Shown piece after piece: positions 39,635 to 47,622 of a DNA stretch of 64,000 bases. Below the pieces are notes generated by a model. That model had not been told where the DNA came from, did no database searches, and saw only the letters and a list, made by a program, of their open reading frames with translations. Position numbers and translations under genes: made by a program. The stretch covers positions 186,001 through 250,000 of the forward strand of contig NZ_JACSQA010000001.1 in the NCBI RefSeq assembly GCF_014836845.1, given 5' to 3'. Source of the stretch: Ureibacillus galli (GTDB lineage: Bacteria; Bacillota; Bacilli; Bacillales_A; Planococcaceae). The first letter of the stretch is position 1; each line of letters starts with the position of its first letter.

Positions 39635-39954
39635 TACATAGGAAAAGGAATTTTTTACACATAGGCTTTTTTGATTTTAATTCTTAACAGTTTAATGGTA
39701 AGGAAGTACATTTTTTGCAATAGGATTCAGCGTTAATCAGTGTATTTGCCTTATCAAAAAAATATGTATACTTTGACTAACTTAATCTCAAGAAACCTAC
39801 CATTGTATTTCTAAAAAGACTCCACCATCTGGCACAAATCCATACCAACACCAGATGGCTTCTTTGTCTTTTTAAAGCGTCTCCCTTAAAGAAAAAGGAG
39901 AGCTCTTTTCCTTTTCAACATATCCGAATCTATGGAAAATCGTTAAATCAAAGC
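39629..39954. other. Intergenic region without a recognised gene
   Basis: About 325 AT-rich bases between two convergent genes (ansA and ypdA). It holds the hairpin at 39813-39873 and no open frame with a ribosome site that I can support. Confidence 0.6.
39813..39873 (-). terminator. Extended hairpin downstream of ypdA
   Basis: Outer stem AAAAAGAC (39813-39820) with GTCTTTTT (39866-39873), then inner stem CCATCTGG (39825-39832) with CCAGATGG (39851-39858). The two are separated by internal loops. T tails lie on both strands. It is the likely terminator of ypdA. Confidence 0.55.
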
Positions 39955-40923
39955 TTATTTTTTCATTTTTCGTGATATGTCCTTCGCGATAAATCCTCCA
40001 TGAAACTTTCCATTTTCAATAAAAATTTCATTCGCATTATTTCCCGCTGCAAGAACACCCGCAATATATAAATTTTCTATATTCGTTTCCATCGTTTCCA
40101 CATCATACAACGGTCTTCCTGTTTCAGAATCAATTTCAACACCGATTGCACGGATAAAATGATGATCCGGATGATAACCTGTCATCGCAAAAACATAATC
40201 ATTTTTAATAACTTGCTCTATTCCGTTCGTCGAAAGGACAACTTCTGTTTCCCGGATTTCTTTGACAACAGTATTAAAATGCATCGTGATTTCTTCATTT
40301 CGAACAAGGGATGAAAATTCTGGTAAAATCCATGGTTTAACACTTGGAGAATAGTCACTACCTCGATAAGCAACGGTAACTCTTGCCTTTGCCTTATGTA
40401 ATTCAAGGGCAGCATCCACTGCAGAATTTTTGCCACCAATGACGAGTACATCTGTGTCGAAAAATGGATGGGCTTCTTTAAAATAATGAAAAACTTTTGG
40501 TAAATTTTCACCTGGAATATCCATATAATTCGGTTGATCATAATAGCCTGTTGCAAGGATAACATACGGTGTTTCGTATACCTCTTTATCGGTTTTTACC
40601 GTAAATAACTGCTCTCCCTTTATGACAGATTCCACTTTCTCAAAGGCATTGACTTGAATGTTTTTCATTTTCACTACTTCTCGATAATAGACAAGCGCTT
40701 GATTTCGATGGGGTTTACGTTCCTCTATAATAAAAGGAACATCGCCAATCGCTAATTTTTCGCTAGTACTAAAAAAAGTTTGATGGGTAGGGTAATGATA
40801 AATCGCATTCACCACATTCCCTTTTTCAATAACAATTGGTTTTAATCCGATATTTTGTAATTCAATTGCAGCCGATAAACCACAAGGACCTCCCCCTACG
40901 ATGATTGCGTCTACTTTTTGCAT
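39955..40923 (-). CDS. ypdA: Bacillithiol disulfide reductase YpdA
   Basis: FAD- and NADPH-dependent flavoprotein that reduces oxidised bacillithiol (known for the S. aureus and Bacillus homologs). 322 aa: an FAD loop GGGPCGLSAAIEL (9-21), a second nucleotide loop GGKNSAVDAALEL (about 162-174) and FAMTGYHPDHHF toward the end. The single Cys in GPCG is the family-specific residue. AAGGAG lies upstream. It pairs functionally with bshA near the left end. Confidence 0.93.
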   Translation of the reverse strand: MQKVDAIIVGGGPCGLSAAIELQNIGLKPIVIEKGNVVNAIYHYPTHQTFFSTSEKLAIGDVPFIIEERKPHRNQALVYYREVVKMKNIQVNAFEKVESVIKGEQLFTVKTDKEVYETPYVILATGYYDQPNYMDIPGENLPKVFHYFKEAHPFFDTDVLVIGGKNSAVDAALELHKAKARVTVAYRGSDYSPSVKPWILPEFSSLVRNEEITMHFNTVVKEIRETEVVLSTNGIEQVIKNDYVFAMTGYHPDHHFIRAIGVEIDSETGRPLYDVETMETNIENLYIAGVLAAGNNANEIFIENGKFHGGFIAKDISRKMKK

Positions 40924-40963
40924 CTTAACCTCTCCTTAAAACAACTTACCACATGAAATATTT

Positions 40964-41731
40964 TTACTTTTTTATTGTAACACGAAAATGCAAATCAATA
41001 ATGTGACACTGGGGTTTTGCTCCTAAACGGAATGGTACCATCGTCGTACCATATCCATTACTAATTAGTGTAAAAACCCCATCTCGAATAGAAAATGATC
41101 CATGGGGTAACATTCCGATTGAACCTAATCGAATTTGGCCACCATGGAAGTGTCCGCCTAACATTAATTTGGTATGGAAGTTTTGGCGTACTTCACGAAA
41201 TACTTCTGGATTATGGGAAATAAAAATAACATTTTCCTCTCCTCCACACTTTTCAAAAGCAAGATCAAAATTTTCATTTTCCGTCGATGTATCATCTATC
41301 GCACTTAACCAGCATTTATTCTTAATATTTTCTAATAGAATAGCGTCATTTTCTATAATGTGGACACCAGTCTCTTTAAAAATGTTTCGCAACCTTTGTT
41401 CGCCAACTTCACGGTCATTATTTCCCCACACAAAGTATAACGGACCTAACTTTTGAAGAAGTTCAATATTTTGATAAATACGTTGAATTGGTGTTCGTTT
41501 ATCGGCAAAGTCCCCACCAATAATGACCGCATGAAAACGTTTAGAAATTTGTTCGATCATTGGGACATCAATTTTCCTTAAATGGACATCTGAAATGAAA
41601 AAAATAGAAACTTGTTCCTGTTCACCATGTAAAGTGATTTCATGGCGTAATACATTGTTTTCATTCGCTTGTTTATACATAAAGAGCAGTAAAAACATGA
41701 CGATTAAAATAAAAAAGATAAAGAAAAGAAT
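40964..41731 (-). CDS. ypbG: Membrane-anchored metallophosphoesterase YpbG, possibly starting at ATT
   Basis: Calcineurin-type phosphoesterase, about 255 aa. Metal sites are SDVHLRK, GGDFAD, WGNNDRE, ISHNPE and GGHFHGGQ, all intact. Substrate unknown. The first ATG (41698) has no ribosome site. Eleven codons further up the frame gives a hydrophobic helix (LFFIFFILIVMFLLLF) beginning at an ATT (41729-41731) that sits 6 nt after AGGGAGGG. I therefore extend the gene to 41731, making it a signal-anchored protein. If not, translation starts at 41698. Confidence 0.85.
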   Translation of the reverse strand: MLFFIFFILIVMFLLLFMYKQANENNVLRHEITLHGEQEQVSIFFISDVHLRKIDVPMIEQISKRFHAVIIGGDFADKRTPIQRIYQNIELLQKLGPLYFVWGNNDREVGEQRLRNIFKETGVHIIENDAILLENIKNKCWLSAIDDTSTENENFDLAFEKCGGEENVIFISHNPEVFREVRQNFHTKLMLGGHFHGGQIRLGSIGMLPHGSFSIRDGVFTLISNGYGTTMVPFRLGAKPQCHIIDLHFRVTIKK

Positions 41732-41754
41732 TGTTAACCCTCCCTTTCAAAAAC

Positions 41755-41811
41755 AAAAAGACGAGGTAATTTACCATCGTCTTTTTAGTATATTCGGTTT
41801 CACCCGAATAT
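41755..41811 (-). terminator. Tandem hairpins between the LysM gene and ypbG
   Basis: First stem ATATTCGG (41790-41797) with CCGAATAT (41804-41811). Next is a second stem AAAAAGACGA (41755-41764) with TCGTCTTTTT (41777-41786), and then a minus-strand T run. They end the LysM-gene transcript about 90 nt after its stop. Confidence 0.7.
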
Positions 41812-41902
41812 GTAATCGTTATACAGATGAGATTAATGCAAATTAATGAATCTGTCCACTAAAAGGAAAGGTTATCATGGAACAGAACAAAGGAAAAATG
41901 TG

Positions 41903-42604
41903 TTACGGTATAACTAAAGTTTGCCCTACGTAAACGTCATTTGAAGATAAATTATTTGCTTGTTTAATTTTCTCCACACCGCTTGCATCGTTATAGTACT
42001 TCAATGCAATTCGGAATAAATTTTCGTTTGCTTGTACTGTATGTACTTTACCGCTCGTTTGTTTTTTTGCCTCTTGTTCAGCTTGTTTTTTTGCTTTAGC
42101 CTGTTTTTCTGCTTCTGCTTTCTTCGCTGCTTCCTCGGCGGCTTGTTTTTCCGCTTCTGCTTTTTTCGCTGCTTCTTCGGCCAGTTTTTCCGCCTCTGCT
42201 TTCTTCGCTGCTTCTTCGGCGGCTAGTTTTTCCGCTTCCGCTTTTTTCGCTGCTTCCGCTTCAGCAGCCTGTTTTTCTTCTTCTTCTTCTTCTTGAACTA
42301 CTTCCGGTTCTTTTTCTTTCGCACTTGCAGATACTGTATTGTTTGTTTGAAACTCTACAATCGTATCATTATTTTTTTCTACCTCTGCTACTTCATGTTT
42401 GCCTGGATCATAAAAAGCAGATACATATATGAGTAACAACAACGGTATCCCCAGTAGTAATATAACTAGTACATTCATTAATGAAAATTTTCTTTTATTC
42501 TTTATCTTATTTCGATTAGATCGTGACATTCTAGATTTTTTTTCTTCCATTTCGATTGTTTGACGATGCTCTTCGATTTTTTCTCTGTAATCTTCATTAC
42601 TCAT
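41903..42604 (-). CDS. Membrane protein with Ala/Glu/Lys repeats and C-terminal LysM domain (YpbE-like)
   Basis: 233 aa: cytosolic charged N-terminus (1-40), one membrane helix (about 43-62), an extracellular helical stalk of repeating AAKKAEAEK units (about 115-185), and a LysM domain (about 190-233, [19 protein letters not shown]) that should bind peptidoglycan. Probably a cell-wall tether. The coding DNA of the stalk is a tandem repeat. The start ATG 42604 has GGAGGTGG upstream. Position between ypbG and recQ matches ypbE of B. subtilis. Confidence 0.82.
   Translation of the reverse strand: MSNEDYREKIEEHRQTIEMEEKKSRMSRSNRNKIKNKRKFSLMNVLVILLLGIPLLLLIYVSAFYDPGKHEVAEVEKNNDTIVEFQTNNTVSASAKEKEPEVVQEEEEEEKQAAEAEAAKKAEAEKLAAEEAAKKAEAEKLAEEAAKKAEAEKQAAEEAAKKAEAEKQAKAKKQAEQEAKKQTSGKVHTVQANENLFRIALKYYNDASGVEKIKQANNLSSNDVYVGQTLVIP
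42065..42280 (-). repeat. Tandem coding repeat for Ala/Glu/Lys helical stalk
   Basis: Several imperfect copies of a unit of about 33-36 bases encode (A)[13 protein letters not shown]. On the plus strand they are visible as repeated gcttctgcttttttcgctgc-like blocks. Such repeats can vary in copy number by slippage. Confidence 0.75.
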
Positions 42605-42722
42605 AAGTGCCACCTCCAAAACTATCTTTCTCTAATTATGACGAAATTTCTTTAAAATGTAAATAATCGGGGAGAATATTTTAATAGATTTTTGTCGACA
42701 AATCGATATTTTTAACATATAT

Positions 42723-44168
42723 TTACGAAAAACCTAATAGGATATTTTCAAGCCTTCTTCTCCAAGAAACAGTTGGTTCCTTGTAATCGGATTGTTCCCT
42801 TTTACGAATAATATCTTTATATTCTAAACCACAACATTCACAGCAATTAGATGGTTTTTCCATTAAAGTTTGTCCAAAATAATGAACAAGCTTTTCCCTC
42901 ATACAACTTTTTGTTTGAATTAATTGTAGCACTTCTTCAACAGCTTTCATTTTATCGTTTTTCATAGCATACAATTGTTGTTTTACTTCATTCGGATGAA
43001 ACTGATGCATCCAATAATCTAATACTCGATAAGCTGTTTCGGAAATTTCTCCATTTTGAATCATTGTTGATGGTAATTCATCTTTTCTACGATACTCAAT
43101 ATAAAGATCTACGTGCACTTCATTTGGAAAATCATCCATACCGACAAATTTCGCAAACTCATCATCTCCATCCGCAAAAAGAAGCATTGCGAGTGCATCC
43201 CTACCATCCCGTCCAGCTCTTCCTATTTCTTGCATATAATTGGCAACATTCGATGGGATTGACTCATGAATAATTTGCCGAACATTTTGTTTATGTACGC
43301 CCATGCCGAAAGCATTCGTCGCAACAATCCACTCTAACGAACCATCGATAAATTGCTGTTGAATGAATTGTCGATCTAATGGATCTTTTCCACCATGATA
43401 GGCAGCTGTTGAGATTCCCATTTGAAGTAATCGTTCACTTATACTCTCTGTTTTTGATCTAGACTGGGTGTAAATAATTCCGGGTCCCTCAGTTTCGATT
43501 ACATGCTCCAATATCCAATCCAATTTCTCTTCTCTATTTTGAAACATCTTTCTACCTATATGGATATTTGGTCGATCAACAGAATGAATAAATGTATATG
43601 GATTATTCATCTTTAAATAGAATTCAATATCACCAAGCACTTTATTTGTAGCGGTTGCGGATAAAGCTAAAATCGGTGGCCGATTTCCTTTAGCCGTTAC
43701 TTCACCAATTCTTAAATAATCCGGTCTAAAATCAAATCCCCATTGGGAAATACAATGGGCTTCATCTACAACAATCAATGATAATTCCATTGAAATTAAC
43801 TTCTGTTGAACTTGCTGTTGAAGTAACATCTCAGGTGAAATAAAAATAAACCGATATTGATGTAAATGTTGGATTGTTCCTTTTTTCTGACTGGCGTTTA
43901 AAAAGGAATTTAAGGCCACTACCCTTTTTTCCTTCAATTGTTTAATTTGATCCACTTGATCTTGCATTAACGATAATAATGGAGAAATAATTAATACCGG
44001 CTTATTAAAAATATAGCCTGGAAGCTGATAGCATAAAGATTTCCCCATACCCGTTGGCAAAAGGGCAATGACATCTTTACCATTTACTATTTGTTCGATT
44101 ACTTCTTTTTGACCCGGGCGAAAGGATGTATAGCCAAAATGTTGTTCTAAAACTTTCTCAAGTTCCAA
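42723..44168 (-). CDS. recQ: ATP-dependent DNA helicase RecQ, short form
   Basis: 3'-to-5' DNA helicase of 481 aa. Motif I TGMGKSLCYQLP (about 39-50), the DEAH box VVDEAHCISQWGFDFRP (about 133-149), motif VI QEIGRAGRDG, and the RecQ zinc-binding cysteines (CMREK ... NCCECCG) are present. It ends soon after the zinc domain, with no HRDC domain. The start is TTG with AGGGGGG upstream, overlapping ypbB by 11 bp, so the two are coupled. Confidence 0.94.
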   Translation of the reverse strand: MELEKVLEQHFGYTSFRPGQKEVIEQIVNGKDVIALLPTGMGKSLCYQLPGYIFNKPVLIISPLLSLMQDQVDQIKQLKEKRVVALNSFLNASQKKGTIQHLHQYRFIFISPEMLLQQQVQQKLISMELSLIVVDEAHCISQWGFDFRPDYLRIGEVTAKGNRPPILALSATATNKVLGDIEFYLKMNNPYTFIHSVDRPNIHIGRKMFQNREEKLDWILEHVIETEGPGIIYTQSRSKTESISERLLQMGISTAAYHGGKDPLDRQFIQQQFIDGSLEWIVATNAFGMGVHKQNVRQIIHESIPSNVANYMQEIGRAGRDGRDALAMLLFADGDDEFAKFVGMDDFPNEVHVDLYIEYRRKDELPSTMIQNGEISETAYRVLDYWMHQFHPNEVKQQLYAMKNDKMKAVEEVLQLIQTKSCMREKLVHYFGQTLMEKPSNCCECCGLEYKDIIRKREQSDYKEPTVSWRRRLENILLGFS

Positions 44169-45201
44169 CTTCTTCCCCCCTCGCTAATACAAGTCGTATT
44201 TGAAAATAGGATAAATGAGGGACGACCTCATGTAAAATCTTTAGTTTTCTTGTATTATAATCATCGACTGCCATCATTACTTTTTTAACATCTTCTGTCG
44301 AAATAAATTGTTCGATGGAAAATTCGGGGTCATTCATGGCAATTTCAACGATATGGTCTTCAATTGTGCTAATCTTTAATCGGCGAATATGACTAATCTC
44401 TTCCATTGAATACCCTTTACGAAATAGTTCAGCTGTTTGATATGCTGACCCGCTTAATGGAATGATAACTCGAATGTCTTTTGCCAGCTGATGTAATAAT
44501 ACGTATTTCTCCGAATGGTTTAAAATATGCGTAATCCAACTATGTAAAGTAGAAATATAAATTAATTGAACATCCATTTCAGTAAGTTTTTCTTGATAGC
44601 TAATTTGCTGCCAAGTTAAACCCGCTGTTTGAAAACCCGCCAAACGATTTATCACAATTGTTTTAGCCCGTTCTTCTAAATTCGAACTTTCAAGACTAGA
44701 TACCATTTCCTCGAATAATTTTTGTTGTAAATGGCCTTCCTTATAATTGTTCACAACTAAAAACTGTCGAACCCATTGTTGAATTTGTTCGTCCTTTTGA
44801 ATAGGACTAAAAGACATTTGATTCTCTCCTTGGTGAGATAAGGATTGCACAATCAAAGAAAGTCTAGCAAAAAAAATATGTTCATTTCCTCTGTAATACC
44901 ACCCATTAAAAAAGTAACCTTCACCAATTTTTGCTACTTCTTTTGCTCTTTCTGTCAGTAGGTAGCTTCCTTCATCAAATACTTTAATATATTGCTGTTC
45001 GATTAATGAGTTTAGTATGTCGTTATAATGCTGCCTTGATAATTTTGGTAAAATACTGAAGAACTTATGTAAATGGTAAATTCCCACATCTTGTATTGTT
45101 TGACCTGAACGTTTTCCTTTAAGTAAATGGAAAGGTGCGGAAATCGTTCGTTCTTGATTGAAATTGTGGAAAATTTGTAAAAGAATTTGTTCGAAAATCA
45201 A
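44158..45201 (-). CDS. ypbB: Helix-turn-helix protein YpbB, RecQ-associated
   Basis: 347-aa protein always found upstream of the short recQ in Bacillales. The C-terminal part (about 245-330) has paired helix-turn-helix elements (AELFRKGYSMEEISHIRRLKIS), resembling the RQC/HTH region missing from this RecQ. It may supply that domain in trans, which is inference. The start is TTG with GGAGGGG 7 nt upstream. Confidence 0.82.
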   Translation of the reverse strand: MIFEQILLQIFHNFNQERTISAPFHLLKGKRSGQTIQDVGIYHLHKFFSILPKLSRQHYNDILNSLIEQQYIKVFDEGSYLLTERAKEVAKIGEGYFFNGWYYRGNEHIFFARLSLIVQSLSHQGENQMSFSPIQKDEQIQQWVRQFLVVNNYKEGHLQQKLFEEMVSSLESSNLEERAKTIVINRLAGFQTAGLTWQQISYQEKLTEMDVQLIYISTLHSWITHILNHSEKYVLLHQLAKDIRVIIPLSGSAYQTAELFRKGYSMEEISHIRRLKISTIEDHIVEIAMNDPEFSIEQFISTEDVKKVMMAVDDYNTRKLKILHEVVPHLSYFQIRLVLARGEEVGT

Positions 45202-45231
45202 AAATCAACCCCTCCATTTCGTAGTATTATG

Positions 45232-45260
45232 TTGAAAAGTCGATTAAACAGTTTTAGAAT
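45232..45260 (+). promoter_or_regulatory. Sigma-A type promoter of fer
   Basis: TTGAAA (45232-45237), a 17-nt spacer, and TAGAAT (45255-45260), 46 nt before the fer start codon. Confidence 0.65.
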
Positions 45261-45291
45261 AGAAAAGAAGCTTGATTGGAGCGCACGTTAA

Positions 45292-45555
<264 letters not shown>

Positions 45556-45565
45556 TATTTTATTT

Positions 45566-45605
45566 AAAAAGGTAGGTAAAGGGTTCACCTTTACCTACCT
45601 TTTTT
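45566..45605 (+). terminator. Terminator of fer (bidirectional)
   Basis: Perfect 17-bp stem (45566-45582 with 45588-45604), loop of 5, T run on both strands. It overlaps the stop codon of the convergent membrane-protein gene. Confidence 0.9.
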
Positions 45606-46275
45606 ACTTTGCCTCACGAGACTTTTTAAATAAATAAGATGCTAATAACAAGAAACAGCCTAATCCAAAGGCAGTATAATAATTAATGTGAATAGCTGGA
45701 CCAAAAGGTTTAACAAAAATATTTAAAAGTATAACGCCTGCCCAAACTAAACCAAATATTATTCCAAGACCCCAAGTAACTTTGTTTTTCTTCTTCTTGT
45801 TCGTAAATGCACTCTTTTTTAATACGGCAAATATAAAATAAATGAGACCGACTAAGCTTCCGACAATTAGAACGATAGAGACTGACGCCGTACCCAAATA
45901 AATTGTAGAACCTTCCTTTAGAATTAAATCCGGAGCTCCCCATGCAACTAAATACCAACCAAATAATGTTAATATTATTTCCAAACTAAACCCCATCACT
46001 TTTTTTACGGATTCATTTGGAAGAGATTCGATAATATCTTGAGCTAACTGTTGAGGCGCCTTTCCAAACACTTCCTCTGCCCTTTTCCCCTCTTTTTGTG
46101 CCTCTAGTAAGTGATCTAACATTTCTAGCAACACTTCTTCTGTTGCCTTTTCATCTTTGAATGCATTTGTTCGAATGTATAAAAGCATATTTTCATAATA
46201 TGTTTTATTTTCAGGTGTTAATAAATTGCGTTTTTCATTATTTTGTTTCACCATTTTCTTAACTGTTAATGTCAT
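45604..46275 (-). CDS. HAAS/DUF1129-like membrane protein coupled to a PadR regulator
   Basis: 223 aa. The N-terminal soluble part (about 1-90) is acidic and helical (VLLEMLDHLLEAQKEGKRAEEVFG), of the type called HAAS/DUF1129 that often sits beside PadR regulators. It is followed by four hydrophobic segments. Function unknown; membrane sensing together with PadR is a reasonable guess. The start ATG 46275 lies inside the end of padR (17-bp overlap) with GAGGTG upstream, so translation is coupled. Confidence 0.72.
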   Translation of the reverse strand: MTLTVKKMVKQNNEKRNLLTPENKTYYENMLLYIRTNAFKDEKATEEVLLEMLDHLLEAQKEGKRAEEVFGKAPQQLAQDIIESLPNESVKKVMGFSLEIILTLFGWYLVAWGAPDLILKEGSTIYLGTASVSIVLIVGSLVGLIYFIFAVLKKSAFTNKKKKNKVTWGLGIIFGLVWAGVILLNIFVKPFGPAIHINYYTAFGLGCFLLLASYLFKKSREAK

Positions 46276-46600
46276 TCTCTTCACCTCTTAATATATTAGT
46301 AATTGGTCTACTTAATAGCTCCCATTCCTCACGTATAGATTCTAGAGCCTTCTTCCCTTCATCGGTCAAAGAATAATATTTCCGATTCGGACCAGCATCG
46401 GAAGGACGCATTTTTCCATTAATCCACTGACTTTTTTGCAAACGTAATAATACTGGATAAATGGTACCTTCACTGATATCTTTTAAACCAAGCTGTTGAA
46501 GTTTTTGAGACAATTCATAGCCGTATACTTCTTCTTTTTCGATAACCGATAAAACACAACCATCTAAAATACCTTTTAGCAACTGACTTCTTATGGACAA
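46259..46600 (-). CDS. PadR family transcriptional regulator
   Basis: Winged-helix repressor of about 113 aa. The PadR signature is clear: RSQLLKGILDGCVLSVIEKEEVYGYEL, then SEGTIYPVLLRLQKSQWI (wing) and RKYYSLTDEGKKAL. I place the start at TTG 46600 with GAGGTG 9 nt upstream; a GTG at 46612 would overlap that site. It controls itself and the downstream membrane gene through the inverted repeat at 46655-46693. The effector is unknown. Confidence 0.88.
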   Translation of the reverse strand: MSIRSQLLKGILDGCVLSVIEKEEVYGYELSQKLQQLGLKDISEGTIYPVLLRLQKSQWINGKMRPSDAGPNRKYYSLTDEGKKALESIREEWELLSRPITNILRGEENDINS

Positions 46601-46648
46601 CCTAATTCTCACCTCACTATTTGGCTTTGCAAGATACCTTCACTAATA

Positions 46649-46693
46649 ACTATATTGCATAACAAAATAGTAGTCAACTATTTTGTTATGCAA
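46649..46693 (-). promoter_or_regulatory. padR promoter with perfect 17-bp inverted-repeat operator
   Basis: Arms TTGCATAACAAAATAGT (46655-46671) and its exact complement (46677-46693) flank 5 bases. On the minus strand -35 TTGACT (46672-46677) and -10 TATAGT (46649-46654) are exactly 17 nt apart, and one arm fills the spacer. Bound repressor would block polymerase, which is an autoregulation layout. Confidence 0.75.
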
Positions 46694-46741
46694 GTTACTC
46701 AAATAGCATTGATATTTCATTGTAGAACTGTTAAACTGAAA

Positions 46742-46758
46742 TTAGTAGTTGGTACTAA
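46742..46758 (+). promoter_or_regulatory. FapR-like operator before fabI
   Basis: TTAGTAGTTGGTACTAA, a 17-bp imperfect palindrome with TTAGTA/TACTAA ends, matches the FapR box pattern of Bacillus fatty-acid genes. It lies 37 nt before fabI, over the probable -35 region (a TATAAC -10 at 46766-46771 is 18 nt away). Confidence 0.65.
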
Positions 46759-46795
46759 TAACTGATATAACATTATCGATAAAGGGGTACATTGG

Positions 46796-47572
46796 ATGGA
46801 TATTTTACAATTAAAAGACAAAAATATTGTCGTAATGGGTGTTGCAAACGAGCGTAGTATCGCTTGGGGAATCGCAAAGAAACTTTTAGAAGTTGGCGCA
46901 AACGTTATTTTCACTTACCGAAAAGAACGTTCAAAAGGAAAAATTGAAAAAGTTTTAGCTGATTATGCAGAATATAAAACGGCCGTTATTGAATGTGATG
47001 TAAACAGTGATGAGAGCATATCAAAAGCATTTACTCAAATTGGCGAAGAATTTGGTGTAATTCACGGAATTGTCCATTCCGTTGCTTTTGCCCATGCAGA
47101 AGATTTAAAAAATCGTTTTGTTGAAACGACTCGTGAAGGTTATGCCTTTGCTCAAGATACAAGTGCTTATTCGCTAATCGCCGTTGCAAAAGCTGCCCTA
47201 CCATATATGACAGAAGGTGCTTCTATTGTCACAATGAGTTATTTAGGTGGACAACGTGTTCTTGAAGGATATAACGTAATGGGTGTGGCAAAAGCTGCAT
47301 TGGAATCAGCAATGAAATATCTTGCGTCAGATCTTGGTTCCCAAGGTATCCGTGTAAACGCAATTTCTGCAGGTGCAATCCGTACATTAGCTGCGAAAGG
47401 TGTTCCTAGCTTTAACACAGCATTACACAAAATCGAAGAACTATCACCATTAAAACGTAATACAAACCAAGAAGAAGTAGCAGATATGACTTTAGTTATG
47501 TTAAGTAACTTGTCACGCGGAGTTACAGGAGAAACGATTTACGTTGATTCTGGCTACAATATTATGGGTTAA
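46796..47572 (+). CDS. fabI: Enoyl-[acyl-carrier-protein] reductase [NADH] FabI
   Basis: Last reduction in each round of fatty-acid elongation; target of triclosan. A 258-aa short-chain dehydrogenase-like protein with GVANERSIAWGIA (cofactor), the catalytic pair Tyr ... Lys in YNVMGVAKAALES preceded by a second Tyr (MSYLGG), and YVDSGYNIMG at the end. AAAGGGG lies upstream of the ATG. Likely FapR-regulated. Confidence 0.96.
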   Translation: MDILQLKDKNIVVMGVANERSIAWGIAKKLLEVGANVIFTYRKERSKGKIEKVLADYAEYKTAVIECDVNSDESISKAFTQIGEEFGVIHGIVHSVAFAHAEDLKNRFVETTREGYAFAQDTSAYSLIAVAKAALPYMTEGASIVTMSYLGGQRVLEGYNVMGVAKAALESAMKYLASDLGSQGIRVNAISAGAIRTLAAKGVPSFNTALHKIEELSPLKRNTNQEEVADMTLVMLSNLSRGVTGETIYVDSGYNIMG

Positions 47573-47579
47573 AGTATTT

Positions 47580-47618
47580 AGGACTTCTCTATGCATCATT
47601 GCATAAAGAAGTCCTTTT
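47580..47618. terminator. Bidirectional terminator between fabI and the TlpA-like gene
   Basis: Sixteen-bp stem with one mismatch (47580-47595 with 47600-47615), loop of 4, followed by TTTT on the plus strand and TAAATACTTTA on the minus. Confidence 0.75.
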
Positions 47619-47622
47619 ACAT

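Noticed and set aside
42032-42280. Repeats resembling a CRISPR-like array
   Set aside because: The units lie inside a coding frame and encode a regular helical stalk; there are no unique spacers.
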